The notes under the pieces: model-generated
What the model saw: only the letters and a program-made list of their open reading frames with translations
What the model was told of the DNA's origin: nothing
Databases searched by the model: none
Made by a program: the position numbers and the translations under genes
Source of the DNA: a virus
IMG/VR virus record: IMGVR_UViG_3300037010_001227
Span: 62,001-126,000 of that record
DNA length: 64,000 nt
Strand: one strand, 5' to 3'
Shown: piece after piece, positions 1 to 6,465 of the stretch
Layout: every line of letters begins with the position of its first letter
How positions within the stretch are numbered: position 1 is the stretch's first letter

Positions 1-97
1 ATGCGTCTAAATCATCACGTTCGTCTTCTATCATCTGTAAGTAAGCTAACTCATTATAATCAGTATCTTCTGCATCATAGTCATTATAGTTCTTCAT
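1..97 (-). CDS. hypothetical acidic protein (3' end outside window)
   Basis: The ATG follows a good ribosome site (AGAGGAATATAA) and the frame stays open to the window edge, giving 32 residues that begin MKNYNDYDAEDTDY. The visible part is strongly acidic and tyrosine-rich. A GTCCGATAC copy of the recurring promoter-like motif lies about 20 bases upstream. No family is recognised; the C-terminus is missing. Confidence 0.7.
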   Translation of the reverse strand, partial: MKNYNDYDAEDTDYNELAYLQMIEDERDDLDA

Positions 98-117
98 TTA
101 TATTCCTCTATGTTATT

Positions 118-126
118 GTATCGGAC
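118..126 (-). promoter_or_regulatory. GTCCGATA motif, candidate promoter
   Basis: The minus strand reads GTCCGATAC, a copy of the motif found upstream of many genes in this window. It sits just upstream of the ribosome site of the gene at 1-97. Confidence 0.5.
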
Positions 127-183
127 TATAAATATAAAAATATAAATAAAAAGAGCCCCTATGTTAATATAGGGCATTTAATT

Positions 184-270
184 TGGCGCGTAGTGAGAGA
201 TTTGAACTCCCGGTAGACTTTCATCGACGGATTACAAAACCGTTCCAATTGACCACTATGGGAACTACGC
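184..270 (-). tRNA. tRNA-Thr(TGT) with long variable arm
   Basis: Acceptor GCGTAGT/ACTACGC is perfect, with encoded CCA. The D arm is CCA/TGG and the T arm GGGAG-TTCAAAT-CTCTC. The anticodon loop TTTGTAA gives TGT, with a T-T mismatch at the stem end. The variable region is about 15 nt and can fold as GAT-GAAA-GTC. That is unusual for threonine, so a shifted reading as a Tyr-like class II tRNA cannot be fully excluded. Confidence 0.75.
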
Positions 271-320
271 AAGTAAAAATCGCTCCCTGCCTTTGTCAGG
301 GTTTGCGCTCATGTTTGCGC

Positions 321-602
321 TCATGTTTGGTCATTATCTTGTTTATCAAGATTGATACCAAAACGAGCTGCTATCAATTTAATTACATCTTTCAACATTG
401 TAATACTATAACCACCAAGTACTAAATAAAATAAATAATCATTTACTTGACTAATATAGGTTAAAGTGTCAAAAATCTTCCATGGATTTACTGCAATACA
501 CCAATTTAATGTAATAAATGCTATAAACGCGGCGGTACTTATTACTCTTCCATAAGATGCATCAGTATTAGTACTATATACTTTTTTCCACCAATGTAAC
601 AT
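321..602 (-). CDS. two-helix membrane protein (holin candidate)
   Basis: The start at 602 is chosen for its site (AGGTATTTT before ATG) over an upstream TTG. The 93-residue product has hydrophobic segments at about residues 20-38 and 57-71, with a basic region after the second and a polar acidic tail (NDQT end). Small size and two helices fit a holin, but nothing else proves it and the lysozyme genes are not adjacent. A CCGATATCG motif lies upstream. Function is inferred from topology only. Confidence 0.65.
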   Translation of the reverse strand: MLHWWKKVYSTNTDASYGRVISTAAFIAFITLNWCIAVNPWKIFDTLTYISQVNDYLFYLVLGGYSITMLKDVIKLIAARFGINLDKQDNDQT

Positions 603-641
603 AAAATACCTAAACCTTACCAAAACTTATTTAGAACTCTT

Positions 642-650
642 CGATATCGG
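642..650 (-). promoter_or_regulatory. CCGATATCG motif, candidate promoter
   Basis: A minus-strand copy of the recurring CCGATAT motif, about 40 bases upstream of the start at 602. It is weaker than the others (ACCGATATCG). Confidence 0.35.
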
Positions 651-721
651 TATATCTTCATGGAAAAGCTATAGGTGTTTCTTTAAAGATTTTTGGAATC
701 TTTTAAAGAAGACCCCACACC

Positions 722-1798
722 CTAATGAGAACTGAATTGTCTAACCCAAACTTTAATAGATTTTTTCACATAAAAACGTAGTTTAATCAAATTTAATAAC
801 TGAATAATTCTAAAGTTACGTAAAAACCAAACCCTGTTCATTACTTTAACAATATCTTTTGTAGACGTTGGATCAGCTTTTGCAAAATTACTTACCCAAG
901 AAACTTCTGGGGACACAACAATTGGTAATTCTGACATTACCATGTCCGCTGATACAATATTAAAAGTTTCAGTAAAAGATACTTGCATACCCATATCCAT
1001 ATCTTTTATAAATTCTAAAAAATCATCATGAGATAACCATTCATGTGTTACTAAATGATGACGATAGGAATTTTTAAATAATCCTCTAAGATTATTTAAA
1101 GCTGGTTCACTTTTATTTTCTATTCTGGTTCCATTAATATGGAAATAAAGAGTCAACTGGTTTTTATCTGCAAATTCTATAGCTGCTATAGCTTGTGTTA
1201 AGTGATTTTTCAAATGTCTAACAGCACCAAAACACATTATATGAATTTCATTCTCTCTATCTCTGAATCTTACATAAGGTTCATAAAATTCCATAGGATA
1301 ACAATTAGGCAGATATAAAACTTTTTTGTCTATTTTTGATTCATCCCAATAAGGGTGGGCAGATTTAACAATAGTTTTGATATCATGGTAACTGCGCTTT
1401 GAATTACCAGAAACAGAAACATTATCGTAACCTACGTATCGTGAAATCCAATCCATAGCCATACCTTCAGTTGCTAAGAAAGGCATTTCACTATGATTTC
1501 TAATAATCCACTGTACTTTAGGATGAAGTTTATGAAGAATCTCAAATTTTTCTGGGACTACCCAAAAGGCTTCTATAACTACATGAGTAGGTTTATACTC
1601 TGTCACTAGTCTATCAATACAATTATTATCAATAGCATGAACAACTTTTACAGAAAAACCTTTTTTTCTCAAAGCATCTGCAACAAAGTTAGCACTATTT
1701 ACTAACCCAGATGACAATCCAGTTCTACAACTATATGTAGAGTTACCATAAGAGTCTTCTCTAAATTTTAAAATAAATAAAATTTTTGCCATTTCCAT
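722..1798 (-). CDS. glycosyltransferase-like protein (GT-B type)
   Basis: The 358-residue protein begins MAKILFILKFRE after a short leader. It shows the two-domain arrangement of GT-B glycosyltransferases: an N-terminal half with a hydrophobic first strand, and a C-terminal half starting near IHIMCFGAVRHLKNH, where nucleotide-sugar binding domains of family 4-type enzymes begin. The segment around ETFNIVSADMVMSELPIVVS matches the usual acceptor/donor loop. The first of two ATGs is preferred because GAGG stands five bases upstream. It stops at TAG. It could modify phage DNA, virion or host surface; the substrate cannot be told. Confidence 0.7.
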   Translation of the reverse strand: MEMAKILFILKFREDSYGNSTYSCRTGLSSGLVNSANFVADALRKKGFSVKVVHAIDNNCIDRLVTEYKPTHVVIEAFWVVPEKFEILHKLHPKVQWIIRNHSEMPFLATEGMAMDWISRYVGYDNVSVSGNSKRSYHDIKTIVKSAHPYWDESKIDKKVLYLPNCYPMEFYEPYVRFRDRENEIHIMCFGAVRHLKNHLTQAIAAIEFADKNQLTLYFHINGTRIENKSEPALNNLRGLFKNSYRHHLVTHEWLSHDDFLEFIKDMDMGMQVSFTETFNIVSADMVMSELPIVVSPEVSWVSNFAKADPTSTKDIVKVMNRVWFLRNFRIIQLLNLIKLRFYVKKSIKVWVRQFSSH

Positions 1799-1820
1799 TT
1801 CAGCCTCATATTAATGCTGT

Positions 1821-1894
1821 AGCGGGTTAAGAAATTTGAATTCTTATCGTAAGTTTGGTAGACTTTCATGCTAACTGTTGAACATCACACTCGC
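1821..1894 (-). tRNA. tRNA-like gene, anticodon ACC (Gly?), possibly degenerate
   Basis: The T arm AAGAA-TTCAAAT-TTCTT is perfect and the anticodon loop CTACCAA on an AAGT/ACTT stem gives ACC. The D arm is ATG/CAT. The acceptor GCGAGTG/AACCCGC has two mismatches and the 3' end reads TACA rather than CCA. A34 glycine tRNAs are rare in bacteria, so this may be a pseudo-tRNA. Confidence 0.5.
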
Positions 1895-1900
1895 ATAAAC

Positions 1901-2125
1901 TTAAACTTCCTTTAAAAACTCTCTTACTTCATCAGCATAACTTCTAACAATTTTTTGAATGATTAATGTTTGACCTTCATGAGAACAGCTATTAAAGAAA
2001 TGTTTAAACTCTTCTAATTCCTGATCCATACTTTTGGGAACTGCATAAATAGTTTTACCAAATTTATCAGTTGTTTTTACTGTGTCAATATAATCATTAG
2101 GATGGGTATAATCTTCAGTAGTCAT
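1901..2125 (-). CDS. hypothetical protein, 74 aa
   Basis: The start at 2125 (MTTEDYTHPNDYID) avoids running into the tRNA just upstream, with AGAGAC as a weak ribosome site. The product is acidic with a helical C-terminal half (KIVRSYADEVREFLKEV). It lies between two tRNA genes on the same strand and could be co-transcribed with them. No family recognised. Confidence 0.65.
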   Translation of the reverse strand: MTTEDYTHPNDYIDTVKTTDKFGKTIYAVPKSMDQELEEFKHFFNSCSHEGQTLIIQKIVRSYADEVREFLKEV

Positions 2126-2149
2126 AAAAGTCTCTAAAACTAATTCAGG

Positions 2150-2236
2150 CGGAAAACAAGAGGATCGAACTCTCATGCCCTTTCAGGTATCTTGTTTAGT
2201 AAACAAGTGCAACAAACCAGTATTTGCCTGTTTTCC
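2150..2236 (-). tRNA. tRNA-Ser(ACT)
   Basis: Acceptor GGAAAAC/GTTTTCC is perfect. The anticodon stem CTTGT/ACAAG is perfect with loop TTACTAA, giving ACT, which pairs with AGU serine codons. The T arm is GAGAG-TTCGATC-CTCTT and the variable arm is long, as expected for serine. The 3' end reads CCT, not CCA. GCT is the usual bacterial anticodon; A34 is unusual. Confidence 0.8.
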
Positions 2237-2432
2237 ATAAATGACGGGCCGTTTAATCCCGTCTCTCCTTGTCGGTCATGACTCCGACTCATCTTGTAAT
2301 TTCAAGAATGCTTAATCTATGTAAGAACGTATAACACAAATCAATTATCTAGTTAGCTAGCATTTTCAATAATTGAAAACGAACTTGATTACAGCGGTTC
2401 AAACAGGAAGATCGAGGAAACCTATAATTTAA
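2237..2432. other. structured spacer with several hairpins, no gene seen
   Basis: The spacer holds GACGGG/CCCGTC (loop 9), GTCGG/CCGAC (loop 8), CTTG/CAAG and a TTTTCAA-TAA-TTGAAAA palindrome near 2374-2391. The first three resemble a tRNA order of arms but no acceptor stem or normal T loop is found. No coding potential was seen. Confidence 0.35.
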
Positions 2433-3029
2433 TTATAGTAGTTTCAGCCCTTTTATACGAAAAATGTCACCAAAGTTGTTCATCAGAGCTAAAGCAGTTA
2501 CTCGGTTATCTAAATCAGGTTCACTCCATTCTGTATAAAAATCAAACCTACAACTATCATAGCGTTGAAGAATCTGTTTAAGACTCTGAGAACCTTCCGG
2601 TGTTAATAATATAATCGTACCATTAGTCCAAGGCGCTAATGGATGCTCTTTCTGAAATTGAGCAACAGCATGAGCTGACTGAACTGCTTTCTGTGACTCA
2701 GATAAAGTCTCATCACAAATAATATAAAGCTTCTTTGCACCTGGATTGTTAAAATACTCTTTCCAAGTATCAATACGCTCACGTAATTTATCACTCAAAT
2801 CACGTAATCTATGTTCATATGCCTTACTGGCATTTTTTGATATAACTTCAATTGGACCTTTGTGAGTCCTATACTTGCTACGTAATTCTGACATAGCTAT
2901 ATGAAGTGCTCTATACTGAACCGTATTAGTTCCAGCGTAGGTTTTAAGTAACAGTTTAGCCTTTTTCCAAGCTTCTTTTTGTTCAGCAGTGAAATTAGGA
3001 CGAGTTTTAATAGTAGTTTCGATAGCCAT
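2433..3029 (-). CDS. PTH2-like (peptidyl-tRNA hydrolase fold) protein
   Basis: The start at 3029 (MAIETTIKTRPN) follows AAGGAGACC; the upstream ATG lacks a site. The C-terminal ~100 of 198 residues starts with KKLYIICDETLSESQKAVQ and continues SAHAVAQFQKEH. This resembles the KxAxQxAHA signature of the PTH2 family, which frees tRNA from stalled peptidyl-tRNA. The N-terminal ~95 residues are helical and basic and unlike the family, so this is a fusion or a distant relative. Its place inside a tRNA array suits a tRNA-linked role, but activity is inference. Confidence 0.5.
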   Translation of the reverse strand: MAIETTIKTRPNFTAEQKEAWKKAKLLLKTYAGTNTVQYRALHIAMSELRSKYRTHKGPIEVISKNASKAYEHRLRDLSDKLRERIDTWKEYFNNPGAKKLYIICDETLSESQKAVQSAHAVAQFQKEHPLAPWTNGTIILLTPEGSQSLKQILQRYDSCRFDFYTEWSEPDLDNRVTALALMNNFGDIFRIKGLKLL

Positions 3030-3155
3030 TTGATGGTCTCCTTGAAAAATTGGCACTTTATAAAGGTGTAACTCTTCACAAGATCAAGGCGATCTACTTA
3101 CAACCTAAAGATGATTAAAGCTCATAAACATGATGTTACTCCTAATATATAATTC

Positions 3156-3229
3156 TGGTGTTTCTGACAGGAATTGAACCCGTATAAACTATTTTAGAGA
3201 TAGCTGCTCTACCGTTGAGCTACAGAAAC
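3156..3229 (-). tRNA. tRNA with CTA anticodon (amber-decoding)
   Basis: A fully canonical 74-nt tRNA: acceptor GTTTCTG/CAGAAAC, D arm GCTC/GAGC, anticodon stem GCTAT/ATAGT with loop CTCTAAA, T arm ACGGG-TTCAATT-CCTGT, discriminator A and encoded CCA. Positions 34-36 are C, T, A, so it should read UAG. The loop differs from the common Trp loop CTCCAAA by one base, as in tRNA-Trp-derived suppressors. The amino acid it carries cannot be read from sequence. Confidence 0.9.
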
Positions 3230-3319
3230 ATTTTATAGATGATAAAACCAGGGAGGTTAGCCTCGCCAATACCTGCGGTTTTATATTCCGCTATTCTATA
3301 TAGAAAGAGCTATATTAAT

Positions 3320-3410
3320 TGGCGGCAGGTGTCCGATTCGAACGGACGAAACGCTTTCACGTTTGGATGTTTTCAAGACATCTGGGTTGTAACCACTTCC
3401 CTAACCTGCC
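3320..3410 (-). tRNA. tRNA-Ser(TGA)
   Basis: Acceptor GGCAGGT/ACCTGCC, encoded GCCA end, anticodon stem GATGT/ACATC with loop CTTGAAA (TGA), T arm GTCCG-TTCGAAT-CGGAC. The long variable arm CAAACGTGAAAGCGTTTC is typical of serine. A well-formed gene. Confidence 0.95.
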
Positions 3411-3500
3411 TATAGTTCTTCTTTACCGTAATGTTGTAACACATGACAATTAGAACAAATCAATTGTAAGTTATCCAAATCATTTGTGCCAATGTTACAG
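3411..3500 (-). pseudogene. HNH endonuclease C-terminal remnant
   Basis: The minus strand encodes NDLDNLQLICSNCHVLQHYG, the usual end of an HNH domain (N, then LxxLCxxCH), with no start and no upstream partner. It lies directly against tRNA-Ser. Read as a leftover of a decayed homing endonuclease. Confidence 0.65.
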
Positions 3501-3541
3501 GTTTCTACTATATAATAAACAACTAAGTTTTTAGTTGATTA

Positions 3542-3784
3542 TCATACTTCCTCAACTCTAAATTGATTTTTAGCTGGAACCCAACCACCGCGTTTATGCC
3601 TATATTCAATAAAATTATCAATCCAATCATGTGCCTCTAAAGAGGTTTCAAATTCCCAGTACTCCATAGTTGGAGGAATTGGATCAAATATTGGCATTCC
3701 CAACAAATCATATTGCCAACCTAAGACTTTAGGTAGATAACATTCGCCAAATGGTTGTCCTAAGTTAGTCCAAATTCTATACAT
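3542..3784 (-). CDS. hypothetical protein, 80 aa
   Basis: The ATG follows GAGGATTAT. The product is rich in aromatic residues (WTNLGQPFGECYLP, MEYWEFETSLEAHDWID) and ends in acidic EEV; no transmembrane segment. It precedes tRNA-Gln in the array. No family recognised; size and tryptophan content suggest a small folded domain. Confidence 0.75.
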   Translation of the reverse strand: MYRIWTNLGQPFGECYLPKVLGWQYDLLGMPIFDPIPPTMEYWEFETSLEAHDWIDNFIEYRHKRGGWVPAKNQFRVEEV

Positions 3785-3797
3785 ATAATCCTCAAAA

Positions 3798-3871
3798 TGG
3801 TTGGGAAGCTAGGAGTTGAACCTAGGCTAAGACTTTCAAAGAGTCCGGTGCTACCGTAACACTTCTTCCCA
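3798..3871 (-). tRNA. tRNA-Gln(TTG)
   Basis: Acceptor TGGGAAG/CTTCCCA with encoded ACCA, anticodon stem GGACT/AGTCT with loop CTTTGAA (TTG), T arm CTAGG-TTCAACT-CCTAG. All arms are present. Confidence 0.93.
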
Positions 3872-3877
3872 ATAATA

Positions 3878-4171
3878 TTAATCTACTTGCTCATAAGTAG
3901 CTGTAAAGATATCTGGTTTACAAGGATAAATCTCACCAAAAGCACCTTTAATAATCCAATCATTCCAAGAAACCAAAAGATTACCTTCCAGCGTTCCAAT
4001 AGAAAGAGTTCCATCCCTAGTCCCAGCTTCTGTAGGAAATAAGGAACCTTCTGTTCCTCGTTCTAATTGCCAAGCTTGATTTAACCAAGAAGGCCAATCC
4101 GTATTACTTGCTCTACGTTCTTTAGTCATTTGAAATGCTTCAATGACCACTGGTTTCTTTCGAAATTTCAT
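3878..4171 (-). CDS. conserved phage protein, 97 aa
   Basis: Starts MKFRKKPVVIEAFQMT after AGAGGACGAT. Blocks such as GTLEG, NDWIIKGAFGEIYPCKP and PDIFTATYE match a short protein seen in many phages and prophages whose function is unknown to me. The 97-residue length is typical. A GTCCGATATA motif lies 15 bases upstream, so it probably has its own promoter. Confidence 0.8.
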   Translation of the reverse strand: MKFRKKPVVIEAFQMTKERRASNTDWPSWLNQAWQLERGTEGSLFPTEAGTRDGTLSIGTLEGNLLVSWNDWIIKGAFGEIYPCKPDIFTATYEQVD

Positions 4172-4185
4172 ATCGTCCTCTACAT

Positions 4186-4195
4186 TATATCGGAC
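4186..4195 (-). promoter_or_regulatory. GTCCGATATA motif, candidate promoter
   Basis: A perfect minus-strand copy of the recurring motif, followed by ATG-TAGAGGACGAT and the start of the gene at 4171. Confidence 0.55.
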
Positions 4196-4208
4196 TGAAT
4201 AAAAATTT

Positions 4209-4721
4209 CTAAACCTCTTTCAACATCTGTGGGCCTTTTACGATTCCACGATCTTGGAAGAATGAAATATACTTTTTAGTTTCTTCTGGGGCATTTTTAA
4301 GACCTTTTCTGATAACATTTCCACGACCCCAATTATATGCTGCCAAAGCTTCAGAATAGTTTCCAAATGTATCAAGTAAAGATTTTAATGTTTTAGCTGC
4401 CCACTCTGCTGCTTCTAGTGGATTAAATGGATCTCCATTAAATCCACTAATATGTGCTGGCATAATCTGAAATAAACCCTTCGCCCCTCGCTGGGATTTA
4501 GCATGAGGATTTCCCTTTGACTCAATTTCAATCATATGCTTGAGAATACCTGGAGCTAATCCATATGCCTTCTCTAATGAATTCAATCCTAATTTAGCAT
4601 ACCAAACATCAGGTGATTCCTGCTGTTTGTGCGTAATTGCAGGAGGCATTGTTGTAGTTTGGTGAATCTGTTCTTGAATAATATATTGTGATTTAATAAA
4701 TTCTTCTAGTTTTAATGACAT
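4209..4721 (-). CDS. SLT-type lytic transglycosylase
   Basis: The 170-residue protein carries a lytic transglycosylase domain at about residues 40-160. Its motif is EIESKGNPHAKS with the likely catalytic Glu, then GAKGLFQIMPAH and AYNWGRG. These enzymes cleave the glycan strand of peptidoglycan with 1,6-anhydro product formation. There is no signal peptide, and the N-terminal 40 residues are polar and Gln-rich. It could be virion-borne for entry rather than the main lysin, since a GH19 endolysin is at 49338. It stops at TAG. Confidence 0.88.
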   Translation of the reverse strand: MSLKLEEFIKSQYIIQEQIHQTTTMPPAITHKQQESPDVWYAKLGLNSLEKAYGLAPGILKHMIEIESKGNPHAKSQRGAKGLFQIMPAHISGFNGDPFNPLEAAEWAAKTLKSLLDTFGNYSEALAAYNWGRGNVIRKGLKNAPEETKKYISFFQDRGIVKGPQMLKEV

Positions 4722-4746
4722 ATAAATCTCTACTATTTAGTTCTGA

Positions 4747-4830
4747 TGCGAGAATTGGGAGTGGAACCCACACATCACAAGGATATCACTTTCTAAGAAT
4801 GAAACGTCGAGCTAGGTCTGCCATTCTCGC
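4747..4830 (-). tRNA. tRNA-Leu(TAG)
   Basis: Acceptor GCGAGAA/TTCTCGC, anticodon stem TCATT/AGTGA with loop CTTAGAA (TAG, reads CUA), variable arm ATC-CTTGT-GAT. The T stem has one outer mismatch. CCA is not encoded (TCA). Confidence 0.88.
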
Positions 4831-4835
4831 ATGGG

Positions 4836-4917
4836 TGCTGATTACAGGAATCGAACCTGGTTACTTTCACGCCAGATTTACAGTCTGGTACCAAGTCCAG
4901 TAGAGAGCAGAATCAGC
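4836..4917 (-). tRNA. tRNA-Tyr(GTA)
   Basis: Acceptor GCTGATT/AATCAGC, anticodon stem CCAGA/TCTGG with loop CTGTAAA (GTA), medium-long variable arm as in bacterial Tyr tRNAs, T loop TTCGATT. The 3' end reads ACCC, so the final A of CCA must be added. Confidence 0.9.
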
Positions 4918-4922
4918 AAATA

Positions 4923-4948
4923 AAAAGGCCCTAAACTAATAGGGCCTA
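4923..4948 (-). terminator. intrinsic terminator
   Basis: On the minus strand AGGCCC and GGGCCT pair around a loop of about 10 bases, followed by TTTTTA. It lies just beyond the stop of the gene at 4969-5130, before the Tyr/Leu tRNAs. Confidence 0.75.
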
Positions 4949-4968
4949 GTATAGGATATTTAGTTCGC

Positions 4969-5130
4969 TTAACTGATAGGAGTCTTGTCAATATAACCAG
5001 AAGTTTGTTGCCAAGAAATTTCCCGATTTAACTCTACTTGAGTAGGAGTCAGTGGAGTAAAAATATCAGCTGGAACTTCATATTGAAGTTTAAGGGGATC
5101 TTCTTTATCTAGTAGATAGGTTTGTGACAT
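4969..5130 (-). CDS. hypothetical protein, 53 aa
   Basis: Starts MSQTYLLDKEDPLKLQYEVP with GAGGTATTCTAACC upstream and ends TAA just before a terminator. It is a compact, proline-containing soluble peptide with no membrane segment. No family recognised; the site, full codon frame and terminator support a real gene. Confidence 0.72.
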   Translation of the reverse strand: MSQTYLLDKEDPLKLQYEVPADIFTPLTPTQVELNREISWQQTSGYIDKTPIS

Positions 5131-5202
5131 GGTTAGAATACCTCTATAATTTAGTTAAACTTAATTTACTTAATTATTCAAGTAAAATAAGATTTTATTT
5201 TT

Positions 5203-5280
5203 TGGTGGATCTTGTCGGTAACGATCCGACCTGTATTCTCCTTGCAAAAGAGACAACCACCCCGTGCAGTTCCAAGACCC
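5203..5280 (-). tRNA. tRNA-Ala(TGC)
   Basis: Acceptor GGGTCTT/AAGATCC with encoded ACCA, anticodon stem TCTCT/GGAGA with loop TTTGCAA (TGC), T arm GTCGG-ATCGTTA-CCGAC. The D arm is irregular (ACT/GGT). Confidence 0.85.
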
Positions 5281-5344
5281 AAAATTATTTGTGTTTTATG
5301 TATCTACTACTGTCAGTAAGAAAATGTATCTCTTCATGACAGGT

Positions 5345-5870
5345 AGGCACAAAATTTGAAGATTTTCAATACTATTGTTTGTTCTGTCTTTATCTATACG
5401 ATAAACAATTAACAATTCCGGTAACTTATCATATCCGCAATTATTACAGTTATTTGTATTATTTCTTTTTCTATTTCTCTGTAACTATAATCTCCACTTT
5501 TAAAATCTATTCTAACTAATAAATTTCGTTCAGTTTGTTTAGCTAAATCACAACATTTATGAGAACAAAAATGTAGTCCAGATTTTTTAGAATCAAATAA
5601 TTTACTAATATAATAAGATTTTCCACATAATGAACAAACACAATTATGTGGCTTGTCTTATTTTGTAAACAGCTTATTATATAACAATATGTGCAAGATT
5701 TACAACAAAACTTAGCTCTCACTCTATTAAGTTATTTATTTTCAGCTTCAATATATCTTGCAATATAAACATTTTACAATAGTTTTTGATATATTGGCAG
5801 ATATCCTTTGTATTTATTTACAAAGAAGACAGACCATCCACTAAATAAAAGTTTACAGTCAAATACACAA
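5345..5870 (-). pseudogene. decayed HNH endonuclease
   Basis: In several minus-strand frames one can read zinc-finger pieces (FCCKSC, CVCSLCGKSYY, FCSHKCCDLA) and the HNH core CGYDKLPELLIVYRIDKDR followed by TNNSIENLQILC. The usual H-H before the Asp is replaced by Y-R, and the pieces are separated by stops and frameshifts. This is a homing endonuclease relic inside the tRNA array; no intact gene remains. Confidence 0.7.
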
Positions 5871-5907
5871 ACTTCTACAAAAGTCTACCAAGATTAACCT
5901 GGTTAAT

Positions 5908-5982
5908 TGGTCGGAGTAGGAGAGATCGAATCTCCGGCTTCCTGTATCCAAAACAGGCTGTCTACCACTGACTTACACTCCG
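5908..5982 (-). tRNA. tRNA-Pro(TGG)
   Basis: Acceptor CGGAGTG/TACTCCG with encoded ACCA, perfect anticodon stem CCTGT/ACAGG with loop TTTGGAT (TGG), perfect T arm GGAGA-TTCGATC-TCTCC. Confidence 0.93.
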
Positions 5983-6046
5983 TATTTTAACATATTATCA
6001 CATATGTTGGGGAAGAACCTAACGCTTCAAATGTGAAGGTTACAGG

Positions 6047-6119
6047 TTGCCCAAAGTAGGATTGAACTACTAACCTCACGATTATCGGTCGTGCGCTCTA
6101 CCAGTTGAGCTATTAGGCA
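6047..6119 (-). tRNA. tRNA-Ile(GAT), with C33
   Basis: Acceptor TGCCTAA/TTGGGCA, D arm GCTC/GAGC, perfect anticodon stem CACGA/TCGTG with loop CCGATAA (GAT), T arm AGTAG-TTCAATC-CTACT. The base at position 33 is C instead of the near-universal T. The 3' end reads ACCT. A further hairpin (CTTCA-CATT-TGAAG) follows at 6018-6046. Confidence 0.88.
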
Positions 6120-6122
6120 ATA

Positions 6123-6197
6123 TGGTGGGCTAGATTAGTATCGTCTAACCTCTCGGGATTTTCAGTCCACGCGCTAATACATCTCAGCTACTAACCC
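6123..6197 (-). tRNA. tRNA-Phe(GAA), irregular stems
   Basis: Acceptor GGGTTAG/CTAGCCC with encoded ACCA and loop CTGAAAA (GAA). The anticodon stem is only three good pairs (GGA/TCC) and the T loop is six bases. Length and ends are right, but it may be partly degenerate. Confidence 0.68.
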
Positions 6198-6227
6198 ATA
6201 AAATAAACCATTATTTGATTTTCAAAC

Positions 6228-6262
6228 AACAAAAAACCCGCTTTTTTTTGGCGGGTTCTTGT
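6228..6262 (-). terminator. strong intrinsic terminator
   Basis: On the minus strand AACCCGC and GCGGGTT pair across an A-rich loop and run into TTTTTTG. It follows the small gene at 6284-6406. Confidence 0.85.
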
Positions 6263-6283
6263 GAAAGGAGCAAAGATGAAGCT

Positions 6284-6406
6284 TTATGAACAAGAACCCG
6301 CTCTAGTATGAATGGAGAAAATTGCTGGGCTAAATTGGGCATAAAAACTACGACCAACGTTGTCGTTAGTTGCAAGTAGTGATGTCTGTCCAACTTGAAA
6401 GTTCAT
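6284..6406 (-). CDS. hypothetical protein, 40 aa
   Basis: Starts MNFQVGQTSLLATNDNVGRS, with AGGAATTAATTGT upstream as ribosome site, and stops TAA about 20 bases before a strong terminator. The peptide has no membrane segment or known motif. Small size makes it uncertain, but the site and terminator frame it well. Confidence 0.55.
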   Translation of the reverse strand: MNFQVGQTSLLATNDNVGRSFYAQFSPAIFSIHTRAGSCS

Positions 6407-6465
6407 ACAATTAATTCCTATTTGTATACTGGTGGATAGGAAGAAAACTTAAGATATTTATTTTT

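Noticed and set aside
6001-6046. Extra tRNA next to tRNA-Ile
   Set aside because: Only a hairpin and a T-arm-like piece are present; no D or anticodon arm of normal form.
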